From Seohaeicola_A nanhaiensis (GTDB taxonomy: Bacteria; Pseudomonadota; Alphaproteobacteria; Rhodobacterales; Rhodobacteraceae): a DNA stretch of 64,000 bases. Numbering within the stretch: position 1 is the first letter of the stretch; each line of letters begins with the position of its first letter. A program made the translations under genes and the position numbers. The stretch lies in NCBI RefSeq assembly GCF_042654245.1, contig NZ_JBHSGI010000002.1, positions 558,001 to 622,000 of the forward strand. Reading direction: 5' to 3'. Below are positions 23,981 to 32,472 of this stretch, piece by piece. The notes beneath the pieces are model-generated. The model was not told where the DNA came from, did not search any database, and saw only the letters and a list, made by a program, of their open reading frames with translations.

Positions 23981-25626
23981 GCGGCGGAGCAATGATCCGC
24001 AATCGCGTGCTGTATGGCGACCGGATCGTTCCATGCTATGACGATTGCCCGGAAAACCTGGACCGGATGCTGGCAGCCACGGCCGAGGCGCACGGCGAGC
24101 GCCCGGCGCTGAAGGACATCGGACAGACGATGACCTATGCCGAACTGTCGGACCGGGTCGCGCTAATTGCCGCCGGACTGGCCGCGCGCGGCATTTCCGC
24201 CGGGGATCGCGTGGTCCTGTTTCTGGGCAACCGCTCCGAGTTTGTTGTCACCCTCTTCGCCCTTTGGCGGCTTGGCGCTGTGGCGGTCCCGGTGGGCATT
24301 CGGCAGACGGCGGACGAACTGGCCTATATGCTGACCCAATGTGGCGCTGTCGGGCTGGTGCATGAACGCGATCTCGCCGACAGGGTGCCGCCGGCCGCAG
24401 CCATTCCCGCCGTGCGTCTGCTGGTGGAGTGCTCAGATACCGCTCAGAGACCTGTCCTTGCCGATCGGGGGGCCGTTGCGCACGACGCCCTGGCCGGAGA
24501 CGCGCGCTGCGATGCACCTTCGCCGGCACGCGATGAGGATGCGGCCTGCATCATGTATACCTCCGGCACTACGGGGCGCCCGAAGGGGGCTGTGCTGACC
24601 CATCTCGGGTTCTGGCACACCGCGCGCAATTATCGGGACCGGTTCGCCTACACCGAGCAGGACCGGATGCTGCTCGTGATCCCGATCACGCATATCTCGG
24701 GCCTGCTGGCCGGTCTGACGGTGATGATGAATGTCGGCGGCCTGGTGGTGCTGGAGCGTGCGTTCAAGGCAGCGGCGGCGCTGGATGTGCTGGAGGCCGA
24801 GAAGATCACCGCCGCGATCCTCGTGCCGGCGATGTACAATCTGCTGCTGCTGGAACCCGATCTGGAGAGCCACGATCTTGGCGCCTGGCGGGTCGGCCAT
24901 TTTGGCGGCGCCGCCATGGCCGAGGTCACGATCACCAAACTGGCCGCCAAGTTGCCAAGCCTGCAATTGCTCAACGGGTTTGGCAGCACGGAAACGACGT
25001 CTGCCGTCTCGCTGACCGAACCTTCGCGGCGGAACGAACATCTAGACAGCGTGGGCACCCTTCTGCCCTGCGTGGATATCCGCGTGCTCGACGAAGAGGG
25101 CCGCGAGGTGCCGCCCGGCGAGAACGGCGAGTTGTGGATCCGCAGCCCCGGCAATGCGTCAGGCTATTGGGACCAGCCGGAGGCAACCCGGAAGGGGTTC
25201 GTCGCCGGATACTGGCGCAGCGGCGATATCGGGTCGGTGGATGATAAGCGTTACCTGCGCGTGCACGACCGGATCAAGGACATGATCAACCGCGGCGGCT
25301 TCAAGGTTTATTGCGTCGAGCTTGAAAACGTCATTCACGAGTTTCCCGGAGTGATCGAGGTGGCTGCCGTCGGGGCTCCCTGCCCGGTTCTGGGAGAGCG
25401 GGTCCATGTCTTTGTCCATGCGAACGGCCGGATCGACGCTCAGGACCTGCGTGCTCATGTCCGCAATCGCCTGGCTGACTACAAGACGCCTGATTTCGTC
25501 ACCCAAACTCCGGATCCGCTGCCACGCAACCTGAATGGCAAGCTGTCGAAGGTGCCTTTGCGCGAGCGCGCCCGGGCCGAAGCCGAACTGCGGTCCGCAT
25601 CGCACAATCCGAAGGAAAGCACATGA
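23977..25626 (+). CDS. AMP-forming acyl-CoA synthetase
   Basis: Class I adenylate-forming ligase of 549 residues that activates a carboxylic acid to its CoA thioester with ATP. The P-loop-like motif is YTSGTTGRPKGAV (about residue 190), the A5 motif GFGSTETTS, the A7 motif YWRSGDIG, the hinge and A8 motif RIKDMINRGGFKVYCVELEN, and the A10 catalytic lysine in PRNLNGKLSKVPL. The acid is not predictable from motifs; operon context (TRAP importer, two SDRs, thiolase) suggests a hydroxylated or cyclic acid degraded by a beta-oxidation-like route. Confidence 0.92.
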   Translation: MSGGAMIRNRVLYGDRIVPCYDDCPENLDRMLAATAEAHGERPALKDIGQTMTYAELSDRVALIAAGLAARGISAGDRVVLFLGNRSEFVVTLFALWRLGAVAVPVGIRQTADELAYMLTQCGAVGLVHERDLADRVPPAAAIPAVRLLVECSDTAQRPVLADRGAVAHDALAGDARCDAPSPARDEDAACIMYTSGTTGRPKGAVLTHLGFWHTARNYRDRFAYTEQDRMLLVIPITHISGLLAGLTVMMNVGGLVVLERAFKAAAALDVLEAEKITAAILVPAMYNLLLLEPDLESHDLGAWRVGHFGGAAMAEVTITKLAAKLPSLQLLNGFGSTETTSAVSLTEPSRRNEHLDSVGTLLPCVDIRVLDEEGREVPPGENGELWIRSPGNASGYWDQPEATRKGFVAGYWRSGDIGSVDDKRYLRVHDRIKDMINRGGFKVYCVELENVIHEFPGVIEVAAVGAPCPVLGERVHVFVHANGRIDAQDLRAHVRNRLADYKTPDFVTQTPDPLPRNLNGKLSKVPLRERARAEAELRSASHNPKEST

Positions 25627-26858
25627 CCCAACCGATCTTCATTCTTGGCGGGCATCAGACCGATTTCGCCATTTCCGCCGCGCGCCGGGGCGAAGGGCTT
25701 TTCGAACTTATGCGCGATGCGGTGCAGGGCGCGCTGTCGGACGCGCGGCTTGAGGCGTCCGAGATAGAGTCCTGTCACGTGGGCAATTTCACCGGCGAAC
25801 TGTTTGCCGGTCAGGGTCAGCTGGGGGGTATGTTTGCGGCCATAGAACCTGCACTGTATGGCCGGCCGGCTGGTCGGCACGAAGCGGCCTGCGCGTCGGG
25901 ATCCATCGCAATGCTGGCCGCAACGGCCGAAATCGAAGCCGGACGGTATGACTGCGCTCTTGTCTCCGGTGTGGAACTGGAACGCAACGTTTCGGGGAAG
26001 GAAGCGGCCCAGCACCTGGGTGCGGCCATGTGGGTCGGGACCGAGGGGCAGGAAGCCACCTATCCTTGGCCGTTCATGTTCCACCGTGTCGCCGAGGAAT
26101 ACGACCGCCGCTATGGCCTGAAATACGACCATCTCGCCGAGATTGCCCGCCTGAACATCGCCAACGGGCGCCGCAATCCCAAGGCGCAGACCCGGGACTG
26201 GCAGTATACGCCCGAGAGCTTCACAGCGGATGACGAAGCCAATCCGGTGATCGAGGGCATCATCCGCCGGCAGGATTGTGCCCAGATCACCGACGGGTCC
26301 GCAGCCGTCATTCTGGCGTCGGCGCGCTATGCCAAGGCCTGGGCCGAGGCGCGGGGGCTGTCGCTGGACGCGGTGCCACGGATCACCGGCTGGGGACACA
26401 CCACGGCGCACCTGCGTCTGCAGGAGAAGCTGGAGCACAGCCAGAACAGCCCTTACATCTTTCCGCACGTCCGCGACGCCATCCAGAGCGCCTTTTCCCG
26501 CGCCGGAATTTCCGGCGTGTCGGAACTGGACGGGATCGAGACGCACGATTGCTTCACGTCCACGGAATACATGGCAATTGACCATTTCGGCATCACCCCG
26601 CCCGGCGAAAGCTGGCGGGCCATCGAGAACGGCGACATCGCCCCGGGCGGCCGCATTCCGGTGAACGCCAGCGGCGGCCTGATCGGCGGCGGCCATCCGG
26701 TAGGCGCGACCGGCGTGCGGATGGTGCTGGATGCCGCCCGTCAGGTAACCGGCCAGGCCGGGGACTGTCAGGTCGATGGCGCCCGGCGGTATGGAACGCT
26801 GAACCTGGGCGGCAGTGCGACCACCATCGTGAGCTTCGTCGTCGAGGCCGGCGCCTGA
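25623..26858 (+). CDS. Thiolase family protein (SCP-x type)
   Basis: Beta-keto thiolase of 411 residues, likely cleaving a 3-ketoacyl-CoA with CoA. The nucleophilic cysteine lies in HEAACASGSIAMLAA (about residue 90), the second-site motif in ETHDCFTSTEYM, and the C-terminal loop in NASGGLIGGGHPVGATGVRMV. The HDCF and GGHPxGATG combination places it with the SCP-2/SCP-x-like and lipid-transfer thiolases rather than with AtoB. The start overlaps the ligase stop by four bases. Confidence 0.9.
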   Translation: MTQPIFILGGHQTDFAISAARRGEGLFELMRDAVQGALSDARLEASEIESCHVGNFTGELFAGQGQLGGMFAAIEPALYGRPAGRHEAACASGSIAMLAATAEIEAGRYDCALVSGVELERNVSGKEAAQHLGAAMWVGTEGQEATYPWPFMFHRVAEEYDRRYGLKYDHLAEIARLNIANGRRNPKAQTRDWQYTPESFTADDEANPVIEGIIRRQDCAQITDGSAAVILASARYAKAWAEARGLSLDAVPRITGWGHTTAHLRLQEKLEHSQNSPYIFPHVRDAIQSAFSRAGISGVSELDGIETHDCFTSTEYMAIDHFGITPPGESWRAIENGDIAPGGRIPVNASGGLIGGGHPVGATGVRMVLDAARQVTGQAGDCQVDGARRYGTLNLGGSATTIVSFVVEAGA

Positions 26859-26892
26859 TCCTGAAACCAACCCACACCACGGCCAAATTGCA

Positions 26893-26906
26893 GGGGCTTC
26901 GGCCCC
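26893..26906 (+). other. UUCG-loop hairpin upstream of dctP system 2
   Basis: GGGGC-TTCG-GCCCC, a five-pair G/C stem closed by a UUCG tetraloop, an exceptionally stable small RNA hairpin. There is no T-run, so it is probably a transcript-processing or stabilising element between the thiolase and the TRAP receptor gene and not a terminator. Confidence 0.5.
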
Positions 26907-26929
26907 GACATGTCAATGGAGGAAAAGAC

Positions 26930-27979
26930 ATGACCAAGACCATTACCCGCAGAAGCATCCTGTCAGGTGCGCCCGCGCTTGCCGGAGGCGCCTTTCTGGC
27001 GGCCCCGGCGACCATCGCCGCCGCAAGCTCGGCCACCACATGGCGGATGCAGACGCATTTTCCGACCGGCACGTGGTATTATGACGCCATCTTCCAGGAT
27101 TTCGCCCGCCGCGTGACCACGGCGACCAACGGCGAACTGGTGATCGAGACCCACGCGCCCGGCTCCATCGTCTCGACCGGCGACAGCCTGATGGCGGCGG
27201 CGCAGGGGGCACTGGACGGCGCTTTCACCTTCCCGGCTTATTGGGTTGGCCAGATCCCGGCAGCGGGCCATCTGAACGGCAATCTCGCGACCTTCTCGAA
27301 CAACACCGAGATGGAGTATTTCATGTACGAGATGGGCGCGCTGGACATCATTCGCGAAGCCTATGCAGAGCGCGGCATCCACCAGGTTGGTCCGGTTGCC
27401 GGCGGCGGTGTCACGTTGTTTGGCAAACGCCCCATTCACACGGCAGCGGATTTCCAGGGCTACAAGATCCGAACGACCGGCACGGCGGCGCGCGTGCTGG
27501 AGAAGATGGGCGCGGCTCCTGTCTCTGTCGCCGGCGGCGAGCTGTATCAGGCGCTCCAGACCGGGATCGTGGATGCGGCGCACTGGGGCAGCGTCTCGGG
27601 CGGTATGAGCATGAATTTCCAAGAAGTGACGAAATACATCGTCCAGCCCGATCTGGTCAGCCCGACCAATCTGGAAGTCTTTGTAAACGCGGGCAAGTGG
27701 AGCCAGCTGGGCGAAGACCACAAGCAGGTGGTCAACGACGCCGTCCGCGCCACCACCGGCATCTACACCGCCCGCATCATGCAGGCCGACCTCAATGGGA
27801 TCGATACCTTCGTCAACAAGTCGGGTGGCGAAATATCGATGATGGAGGCCTCGGTTCTCGAAGAGATGCGGATGAAGTCGCTGGAGGTCGTGGACGAGAT
27901 TTCGGCCCAGGACCCCAAATACAGCGGCCGCATCGGCGAACTGCTGCATGAATTCATGCGGCAGACCGGCAAAGTCTGA
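26930..27979 (+). CDS. dctP: TRAP transporter substrate-binding protein (DctP family), system 2
   Basis: Periplasmic TRAP receptor, 349 residues, with a twin-arginine-like signal (TRRSILSGAPALAGGAFLAAPATIAAAS). After it comes WRMQTHFPTGTWYYDAIFQDFARRV, the ADFQGYKIRTTGTAARVLEKMGAAPVSVAGGELYQALQTGIVDAAHWG segment with the ligand-binding Arg, and the FHEV-equivalent region. This resembles the group of TRAP receptors for keto acids and larger acids (TakP-like), not short C4 acids; that is an inference. Start ATG at 26930 follows TGGAGGAAAAG. Confidence 0.9.
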   Translation: MTKTITRRSILSGAPALAGGAFLAAPATIAAASSATTWRMQTHFPTGTWYYDAIFQDFARRVTTATNGELVIETHAPGSIVSTGDSLMAAAQGALDGAFTFPAYWVGQIPAAGHLNGNLATFSNNTEMEYFMYEMGALDIIREAYAERGIHQVGPVAGGGVTLFGKRPIHTAADFQGYKIRTTGTAARVLEKMGAAPVSVAGGELYQALQTGIVDAAHWGSVSGGMSMNFQEVTKYIVQPDLVSPTNLEVFVNAGKWSQLGEDHKQVVNDAVRATTGIYTARIMQADLNGIDTFVNKSGGEISMMEASVLEEMRMKSLEVVDEISAQDPKYSGRIGELLHEFMRQTGKV

Positions 27980-27989
27980 ACCAGACGAT

Positions 27990-28018
27990 GCGTGCCGGGT
28001 ACATCCCGGCACGCTTTT
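27990..28018 (+). terminator. Hairpin with T-run between dctP and dctQ (system 2)
   Basis: A perfect ten-pair stem, GCGTGCCGGG / CCCGGCACGC, around a five-base loop and followed by TTTT. It has the form of an intrinsic terminator but lies inside the TRAP operon, directly after the receptor gene. Partial termination or 3' protection here would give more binding protein than permease, as in other transporter operons. Confidence 0.75.
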
Positions 28019-28048
28019 CGGTCCGGATGCAGGGTGAGGGAAAAGCGC

Positions 28049-28564
28049 ATGGTGCGGCTGATCACGTATCTAAACAGTCTGCTGGGCAAGGCGATCAGCT
28101 TTGCCATACTGATCGGCATGATCATCATCGTGTACGAAGTGATCATGCGCTATGCCTTCAACGCCCCGACTGTCTGGGTGCAGGGCTATACCCAAAGGAT
28201 TTTCGGGGCATATTTCGTTCTGCTGGGAGCCTATACGCTGATCCACCGGGGCCATGTGCGCGTTGATCTTCTGCTGAACGACCGATACCCGCGCTGGCGC
28301 GCCTTTCTCGACGTCGTGAACTATCTCGTGCTCCTACTCTGGACCGGGGCACTGAGTTATCAGGCCTGGTCTTATCTGGAGATGTCCTGGCTGTTCAACG
28401 AACGCGACGACAGTGCCCTGGGACATCCGATCTGGCCGGTGAAACTTGCCCTGTTCATCGGCGTGGTGCTGATCGCACTGCAGGGCCTTGCCGAACTGGT
28501 GGACGCGATACGCCGCATGGTCCGCCCCACTCCTGATGACTCGAAAGAAGGCAGCCCGGCATGA
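28049..28564 (+). CDS. dctQ: TRAP transporter small permease (DctQ), system 2
   Basis: Small membrane subunit of 171 residues. Helix 1 (AISFAILIGMIIIVYEVIMRYAFN) is followed by the characteristic WVQGYTQRIFGAYFVLLGAYTLIHRGHVRVDLLLNDRYPRW segment. The ATG at 28049 is preceded by GTGAGGGAAAAG. It comes after the intraoperon hairpin and overlaps dctM by four bases. Confidence 0.92.
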   Translation: MVRLITYLNSLLGKAISFAILIGMIIIVYEVIMRYAFNAPTVWVQGYTQRIFGAYFVLLGAYTLIHRGHVRVDLLLNDRYPRWRAFLDVVNYLVLLLWTGALSYQAWSYLEMSWLFNERDDSALGHPIWPVKLALFIGVVLIALQGLAELVDAIRRMVRPTPDDSKEGSPA

Positions 28565-29868
28565 CCCCCGAACTCTTGACCCTTGGCATGTTCGGCAGTC
28601 TGGTGCTGCTGATCGTCTTCGGCGTGTCGCTGTCCTTTGCCCTTGGCGGCGTGGCCGTTGCCTTTACCCTGATCCTGAGCGGCTCCAACGGCCTGTTCCC
28701 GATGGTGTCGGCGGTGTTCGGGACGATGTGGTCGGTGCTTCTGGCGGCAGTGCCCCTGTTCATCTTCATTGGTGTCACCCTGTCCAAGTCCCGCATTTCG
28801 CGCGATCTCTATCAGGCGTTCTATCTCTGGTCCGGTCGCGTGAACGGTGGCCTTCTGCTGGGCACGGCCGGATTTGCCGCAGTGCTCTCGGCGATGACCG
28901 GAAGCTGCGCGGCGTCGACGTTGACAACCGGCAAGATCGGAATGCCCGCGATGGAGCGGCTGGGCTATGACCGCGGCTTTGCCCTGGGCACGATCGCGGC
29001 GGCCGGCACGCTAGGCATCATAATTCCGCCCTCGATCACCTTGATCGTCATCGGCATGACCACAGGCCTGTCCATAGGCCGGCTGTTCATGGGCGGGCTG
29101 ATCGCCGGGCTTCTGATGCTGGTGGCCATTCTCGCCTATGTCGTGGTCTACGCCTGGCAGTTTCCCGGTGCCGCGCCCGCCATCGGGCACCGCGTTTCGG
29201 TGGCAGAAAAACTGCGCTCGCTGCGTTCGGTGCTCGCCCCGGTCACGATCATTGTAGTGGTCCTGGCCTCGATCTTCATGGGACTGGCCACGCCGACCGA
29301 AGCGGCGGCGGTCGGCGCGTTTACAGTGCTGCTGGCTGTGGCCATGCAGGGCGAGGTCACGCTCCGGTTCCTGCGCGAGGTGTGCTTCGAGACGGCGGTG
29401 ACCACCGGAATGGTGATCTGGATCGTCTTTGGTGCGACCGCCTTTGTCTCTGTCTATTCGGCGGCTGGCGGTATTTCCTTCATGCAGTCGTTTTTGACCG
29501 ATCTGGAACTGTCTCCCTGGATGCTGGTGATCCTGATGCAGCTGGTGGTTCTGATCCTCGGCATGTTCCTCGATCCGCTGGGCATCATCCTGCTGGTTCT
29601 GCCGATGTATTATCCCGTGGTCGTGCAGCTGGGGTTCGACCCTCTTTGGTTCTGCATCATCTTTCAGGTGAACCTCTGTATCGGCTACATCACGCCTCCT
29701 TTCGGATATAATATTTTCTACCTGAAAACGATCAGCCCCGAGGCGACGATCCTTCAGCTTTATCGCTCGGTCATGCCCTACGTCGCGCTTTTGCTTCTCT
29801 GCGGCGCGATCCTTATGGCCTTTCCGGCGATCCTGGTGGAAGGCACGGCCTGGCTGACCGCCGGCTGA
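28561..29868 (+). CDS. dctM: TRAP transporter large permease (DctM), system 2
   Basis: Large permease of 435 residues with 12-13 hydrophobic segments. Key signatures are MTGSCAASTLTTGKIGMPAMERLGYDRGFALGTIAAAGTLGIIIPPSITLIVIGM, the ATPTEAAAVGAFTVLLA repeat half, and FLDPLGIILLVLPMYYPV with YITPPFGYNIFYLKTISP. Last gene of the TetR-controlled operon starting at 22353. A 166-bp region with nothing recognised separates it from the next operon. Confidence 0.95.
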   Translation: MTPELLTLGMFGSLVLLIVFGVSLSFALGGVAVAFTLILSGSNGLFPMVSAVFGTMWSVLLAAVPLFIFIGVTLSKSRISRDLYQAFYLWSGRVNGGLLLGTAGFAAVLSAMTGSCAASTLTTGKIGMPAMERLGYDRGFALGTIAAAGTLGIIIPPSITLIVIGMTTGLSIGRLFMGGLIAGLLMLVAILAYVVVYAWQFPGAAPAIGHRVSVAEKLRSLRSVLAPVTIIVVVLASIFMGLATPTEAAAVGAFTVLLAVAMQGEVTLRFLREVCFETAVTTGMVIWIVFGATAFVSVYSAAGGISFMQSFLTDLELSPWMLVILMQLVVLILGMFLDPLGIILLVLPMYYPVVVQLGFDPLWFCIIFQVNLCIGYITPPFGYNIFYLKTISPEATILQLYRSVMPYVALLLLCGAILMAFPAILVEGTAWLTAG

Positions 29869-30034
29869 GGAAAGAGTCCCCCAAGCGGCAAACGTATGTC
29901 GCTGGCATTTGTGTCGAGCCATTCCACCAGAAGCGGGCGGTCAAACCGCTGGACGCTGACGCAAATCGGCTTCCAGCGGCATCTTGCACCCGGCATGCTG
30001 GAAGCGCGAGAATGGGTCAAACCGGAGGCCGCGC

Positions 30035-30826
30035 ATGAAGATTGCCCTATGGCAGACACAGCCCATTCACGACGCCGATCTCGCGCTTGGACACCTGGCG
30101 GAAGTCTGCAGCCGCGCCGCTGCCGAGGGGGCGGCGATTGTGGTGACCCCTGAGATGGCCTTGGGGGGCTATAACATCGGGCCAGATGCCATCCGCGGGC
30201 TTGCCGGCCGGGCCGACGATCTGACCGATGGCGTCGCCAGGCTGGCACGGCAACATGGCGTAGCCATTGCCGCAGGTATGGCGTTTGCGGGAGCAGACAA
30301 ACCCCGCAACGGCGTGGTCGTCATGGATCGAAATGGCCGCGAGGTCTCCCGCTATCACAAGACACATCTGTTTGGCTCGGTGGATGCCTGTCAGTTCGCC
30401 CCCGGCAAGGCTCTGTCCGTGCCCTTCGAGATGGGCGGCTGGAAGATCGGCCTGGCGATCTGCTATGACATCGAGTTTCCGGAACTCGCCCGGGCGCTCG
30501 CGCTGGAGGGCGCGGAGCTGATCCTTGTCCCCACGGCGAACATGATGCCCTTTGATACGGTTGCGACCCGCATGGTGCCCACACGGGCGCAAGAAAACGG
30601 CGTTTTCGTGGCCTATGCGAATTACGTCGGCACGGAAGAGCCGTTCACCTATTGCGGGCTGTCCTGTATCTGCGGGCCGGACGGCAACGATCTGGCACGT
30701 GCGGACACCGGTAGAGTAGAGCTGATTTTCGCCGAACTGGACCGCGCGGCCCTCCCCCGCCACGGCCACATCGACGACCGCCGATCCGACCTGTATGGCC
30801 CCCCAAACAAGAGCTTGCCCAAATGA
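30035..30826 (+). CDS. Carbon-nitrogen hydrolase (nitrilase superfamily), DavA-like omega-amidase
   Basis: Hydrolyses a carboxamide to acid and ammonia. The Glu-Lys-Cys triad is clear: Glu in TPEMALGGYN (about residue 41), Lys in YHKTHLFG, Cys in GLAICYDIEFPE. At 263 residues it has the size of 5-aminovaleramidase DavA. It is translationally coupled (four-base overlap) to an amino-acid 2-monooxygenase-like flavoprotein, whose product would be an amide, exactly the arrangement of davBA in lysine breakdown by pseudomonads. Analogous pairs act on arginine (4-guanidinobutyramide) and tryptophan (indoleacetamide), so the amino acid is open. The ATG at 30035 follows GGAGGCC. Confidence 0.85.
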   Translation: MKIALWQTQPIHDADLALGHLAEVCSRAAAEGAAIVVTPEMALGGYNIGPDAIRGLAGRADDLTDGVARLARQHGVAIAAGMAFAGADKPRNGVVVMDRNGREVSRYHKTHLFGSVDACQFAPGKALSVPFEMGGWKIGLAICYDIEFPELARALALEGAELILVPTANMMPFDTVATRMVPTRAQENGVFVAYANYVGTEEPFTYCGLSCICGPDGNDLARADTGRVELIFAELDRAALPRHGHIDDRRSDLYGPPNKSLPK

Positions 30827-32472
30827 ACGACGTCTCCGTTTTTGGCCCTGACTTCCCGTTTGCCTACGACGACTGGATCACCCATCCCATGGGCCTGGGC
30901 TATCTGCCCGCGACGTCGCACGGAGCCAGAGTCGCCATCATCGGGTCGGGCGCGGCCGGGGTCATCGCCGGTTACGAGCTGATGAAACTGGGCGCGTTGC
31001 CGATCCTTTTCGAGTCGGGACAATTCGGCGGGCGGCTGCGCTCGCAGCCGTTCGAAGGCGCCGAGGGCGTCATCGCCGAACTGGGCGGGATGCGCTTTCC
31101 GGTCTCATCGACCGGATTCTATCACTACATCGACAAGCTGGGCATCGAGAGCGCGCCGTTCCCGAACCCGCTGACGCCCGCTGCCGGATCGACCGTGATC
31201 GACCTTCTGGGCCAGACGCATTACGCGGTGACGCTGGACGATCTGCCACCACTGTATCGCGAAGTGGCAGAGGCCTATGACAAGGCGCTCGAGGATGGCG
31301 CCAACTTCTCGGCCCTGCAGCGCGCGATCCGGAACCGGGATCGGGCCGGGATCAAGGAAATCTGGGATCCGATCGTGCGGGCCTGGGACGAGCGGACATT
31401 CTATGATTTTGTCGCCTCCTCTGACGCCTTTCAGGCGCTGTCGTTCCGGCACCGCGAGGCCTTTGGTCAGGTTGGATTCGGCACCGGAGGATGGGATTCC
31501 GATTTCCCGAATTCGATGCTGGAAATCCTGCGGGTGAATGTCACTGAATGCGACAGTCATCAGCGATATATGGTGGGCGGCGTCGCGCAGATGCCGCGGC
31601 GACTGTGGCACCACGCGCCCGAACGGCTGGTGCACTGGCCCGCCGGCACGACCCTCTCCAGGCTCAACGAAGGCGGCACGCGAGCCGGAGCCATCCGCAT
31701 CCGCCGACGGGCGGACGGGGGATTTGACGTGACCGACCAGTGGCGTCGCACCGAACATTTCGACGCGGTGCTGGTCACCTGTCAGAGCCACATGCTCTCC
31801 ACCGTCATCGACACCGAGGAACGACTGTTTTCCCACGATCTCTGGATGGCGCTGGATCGCACGCGCTATATGCAGTCGGCCAAGACCTTCGTCATGGTCG
31901 ATCGCGCGTTCTGGAAGGACAAGAACCCCGTGACGGGCCGCGACACCATGTCGATGACCCTGACCGACCGGATGACGCGCGGGACCTATCTGTTCGACAA
32001 CGGGCCGGACAAACCTTCGGTGATCTGCCTGAGCTATTCCTGGATGACCGACGCGCTCAAGGTGCTGCCGCTATCGGCGGAAAGGCGGGTTGAACTGGCC
32101 CTGTCGTCGCTGGCCAATATCTACCCGGACGTCGATATCCGCAGCCACATCCTGGGGGATCCCATCACCGTCAGCTGGGAGATGGACCCGAATTTTCTCG
32201 GCGCGTTCAAAGGTGCGCTGCCCGGACACTATCGGTACAACCACCGGATGTTCGGCCACTTCATGCAGGATGACCTGCCGCCGCACGAACGCGGAATCTT
32301 CATGGCCGGTGACGGGGTCAGCTGGACGCCCGCCTGGGTCGAGGGAGCGGTGCAGACATCACTCAACGCCGTGGCCGGCATCATCCGGCATCTGGGCGGC
32401 GGCTTCTTCCCCGAAAACCCTTCGCCGTCGGACGCATATCCACAGTGGGGGCCGGTCAAGCTGCCCGACTAG
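30823..32472 (+). CDS. FAD amino-acid 2-monooxygenase / L-amino-acid oxidase (DavB/IaaM-like)
   Basis: Flavin-containing amine oxidase family protein of 549 residues. A typical 35-residue leader (GLGYLPATSHG) precedes the dinucleotide-binding VAIIGSGAAGVIAGYELMKLG; GGRLRSQPF and ELGGMRFPVSS follow, and the C-terminal FAD motif is GIFMAGDGVSWTPAWVEGAVQTS with the cage Trp. Length and leader fit lysine, arginine or tryptophan 2-monooxygenases (about 550-560 residues), which oxidatively decarboxylate the amino acid to an amide one carbon shorter. Coupling to the nitrilase-fold amidase supports that. A plain L-amino-acid oxidase activity is also possible in this family. The stop codon overlaps that of the convergent LysR gene. 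Confidence 0.85.
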   Translation: MNDVSVFGPDFPFAYDDWITHPMGLGYLPATSHGARVAIIGSGAAGVIAGYELMKLGALPILFESGQFGGRLRSQPFEGAEGVIAELGGMRFPVSSTGFYHYIDKLGIESAPFPNPLTPAAGSTVIDLLGQTHYAVTLDDLPPLYREVAEAYDKALEDGANFSALQRAIRNRDRAGIKEIWDPIVRAWDERTFYDFVASSDAFQALSFRHREAFGQVGFGTGGWDSDFPNSMLEILRVNVTECDSHQRYMVGGVAQMPRRLWHHAPERLVHWPAGTTLSRLNEGGTRAGAIRIRRRADGGFDVTDQWRRTEHFDAVLVTCQSHMLSTVIDTEERLFSHDLWMALDRTRYMQSAKTFVMVDRAFWKDKNPVTGRDTMSMTLTDRMTRGTYLFDNGPDKPSVICLSYSWMTDALKVLPLSAERRVELALSSLANIYPDVDIRSHILGDPITVSWEMDPNFLGAFKGALPGHYRYNHRMFGHFMQDDLPPHERGIFMAGDGVSWTPAWVEGAVQTSLNAVAGIIRHLGGGFFPENPSPSDAYPQWGPVKLPD

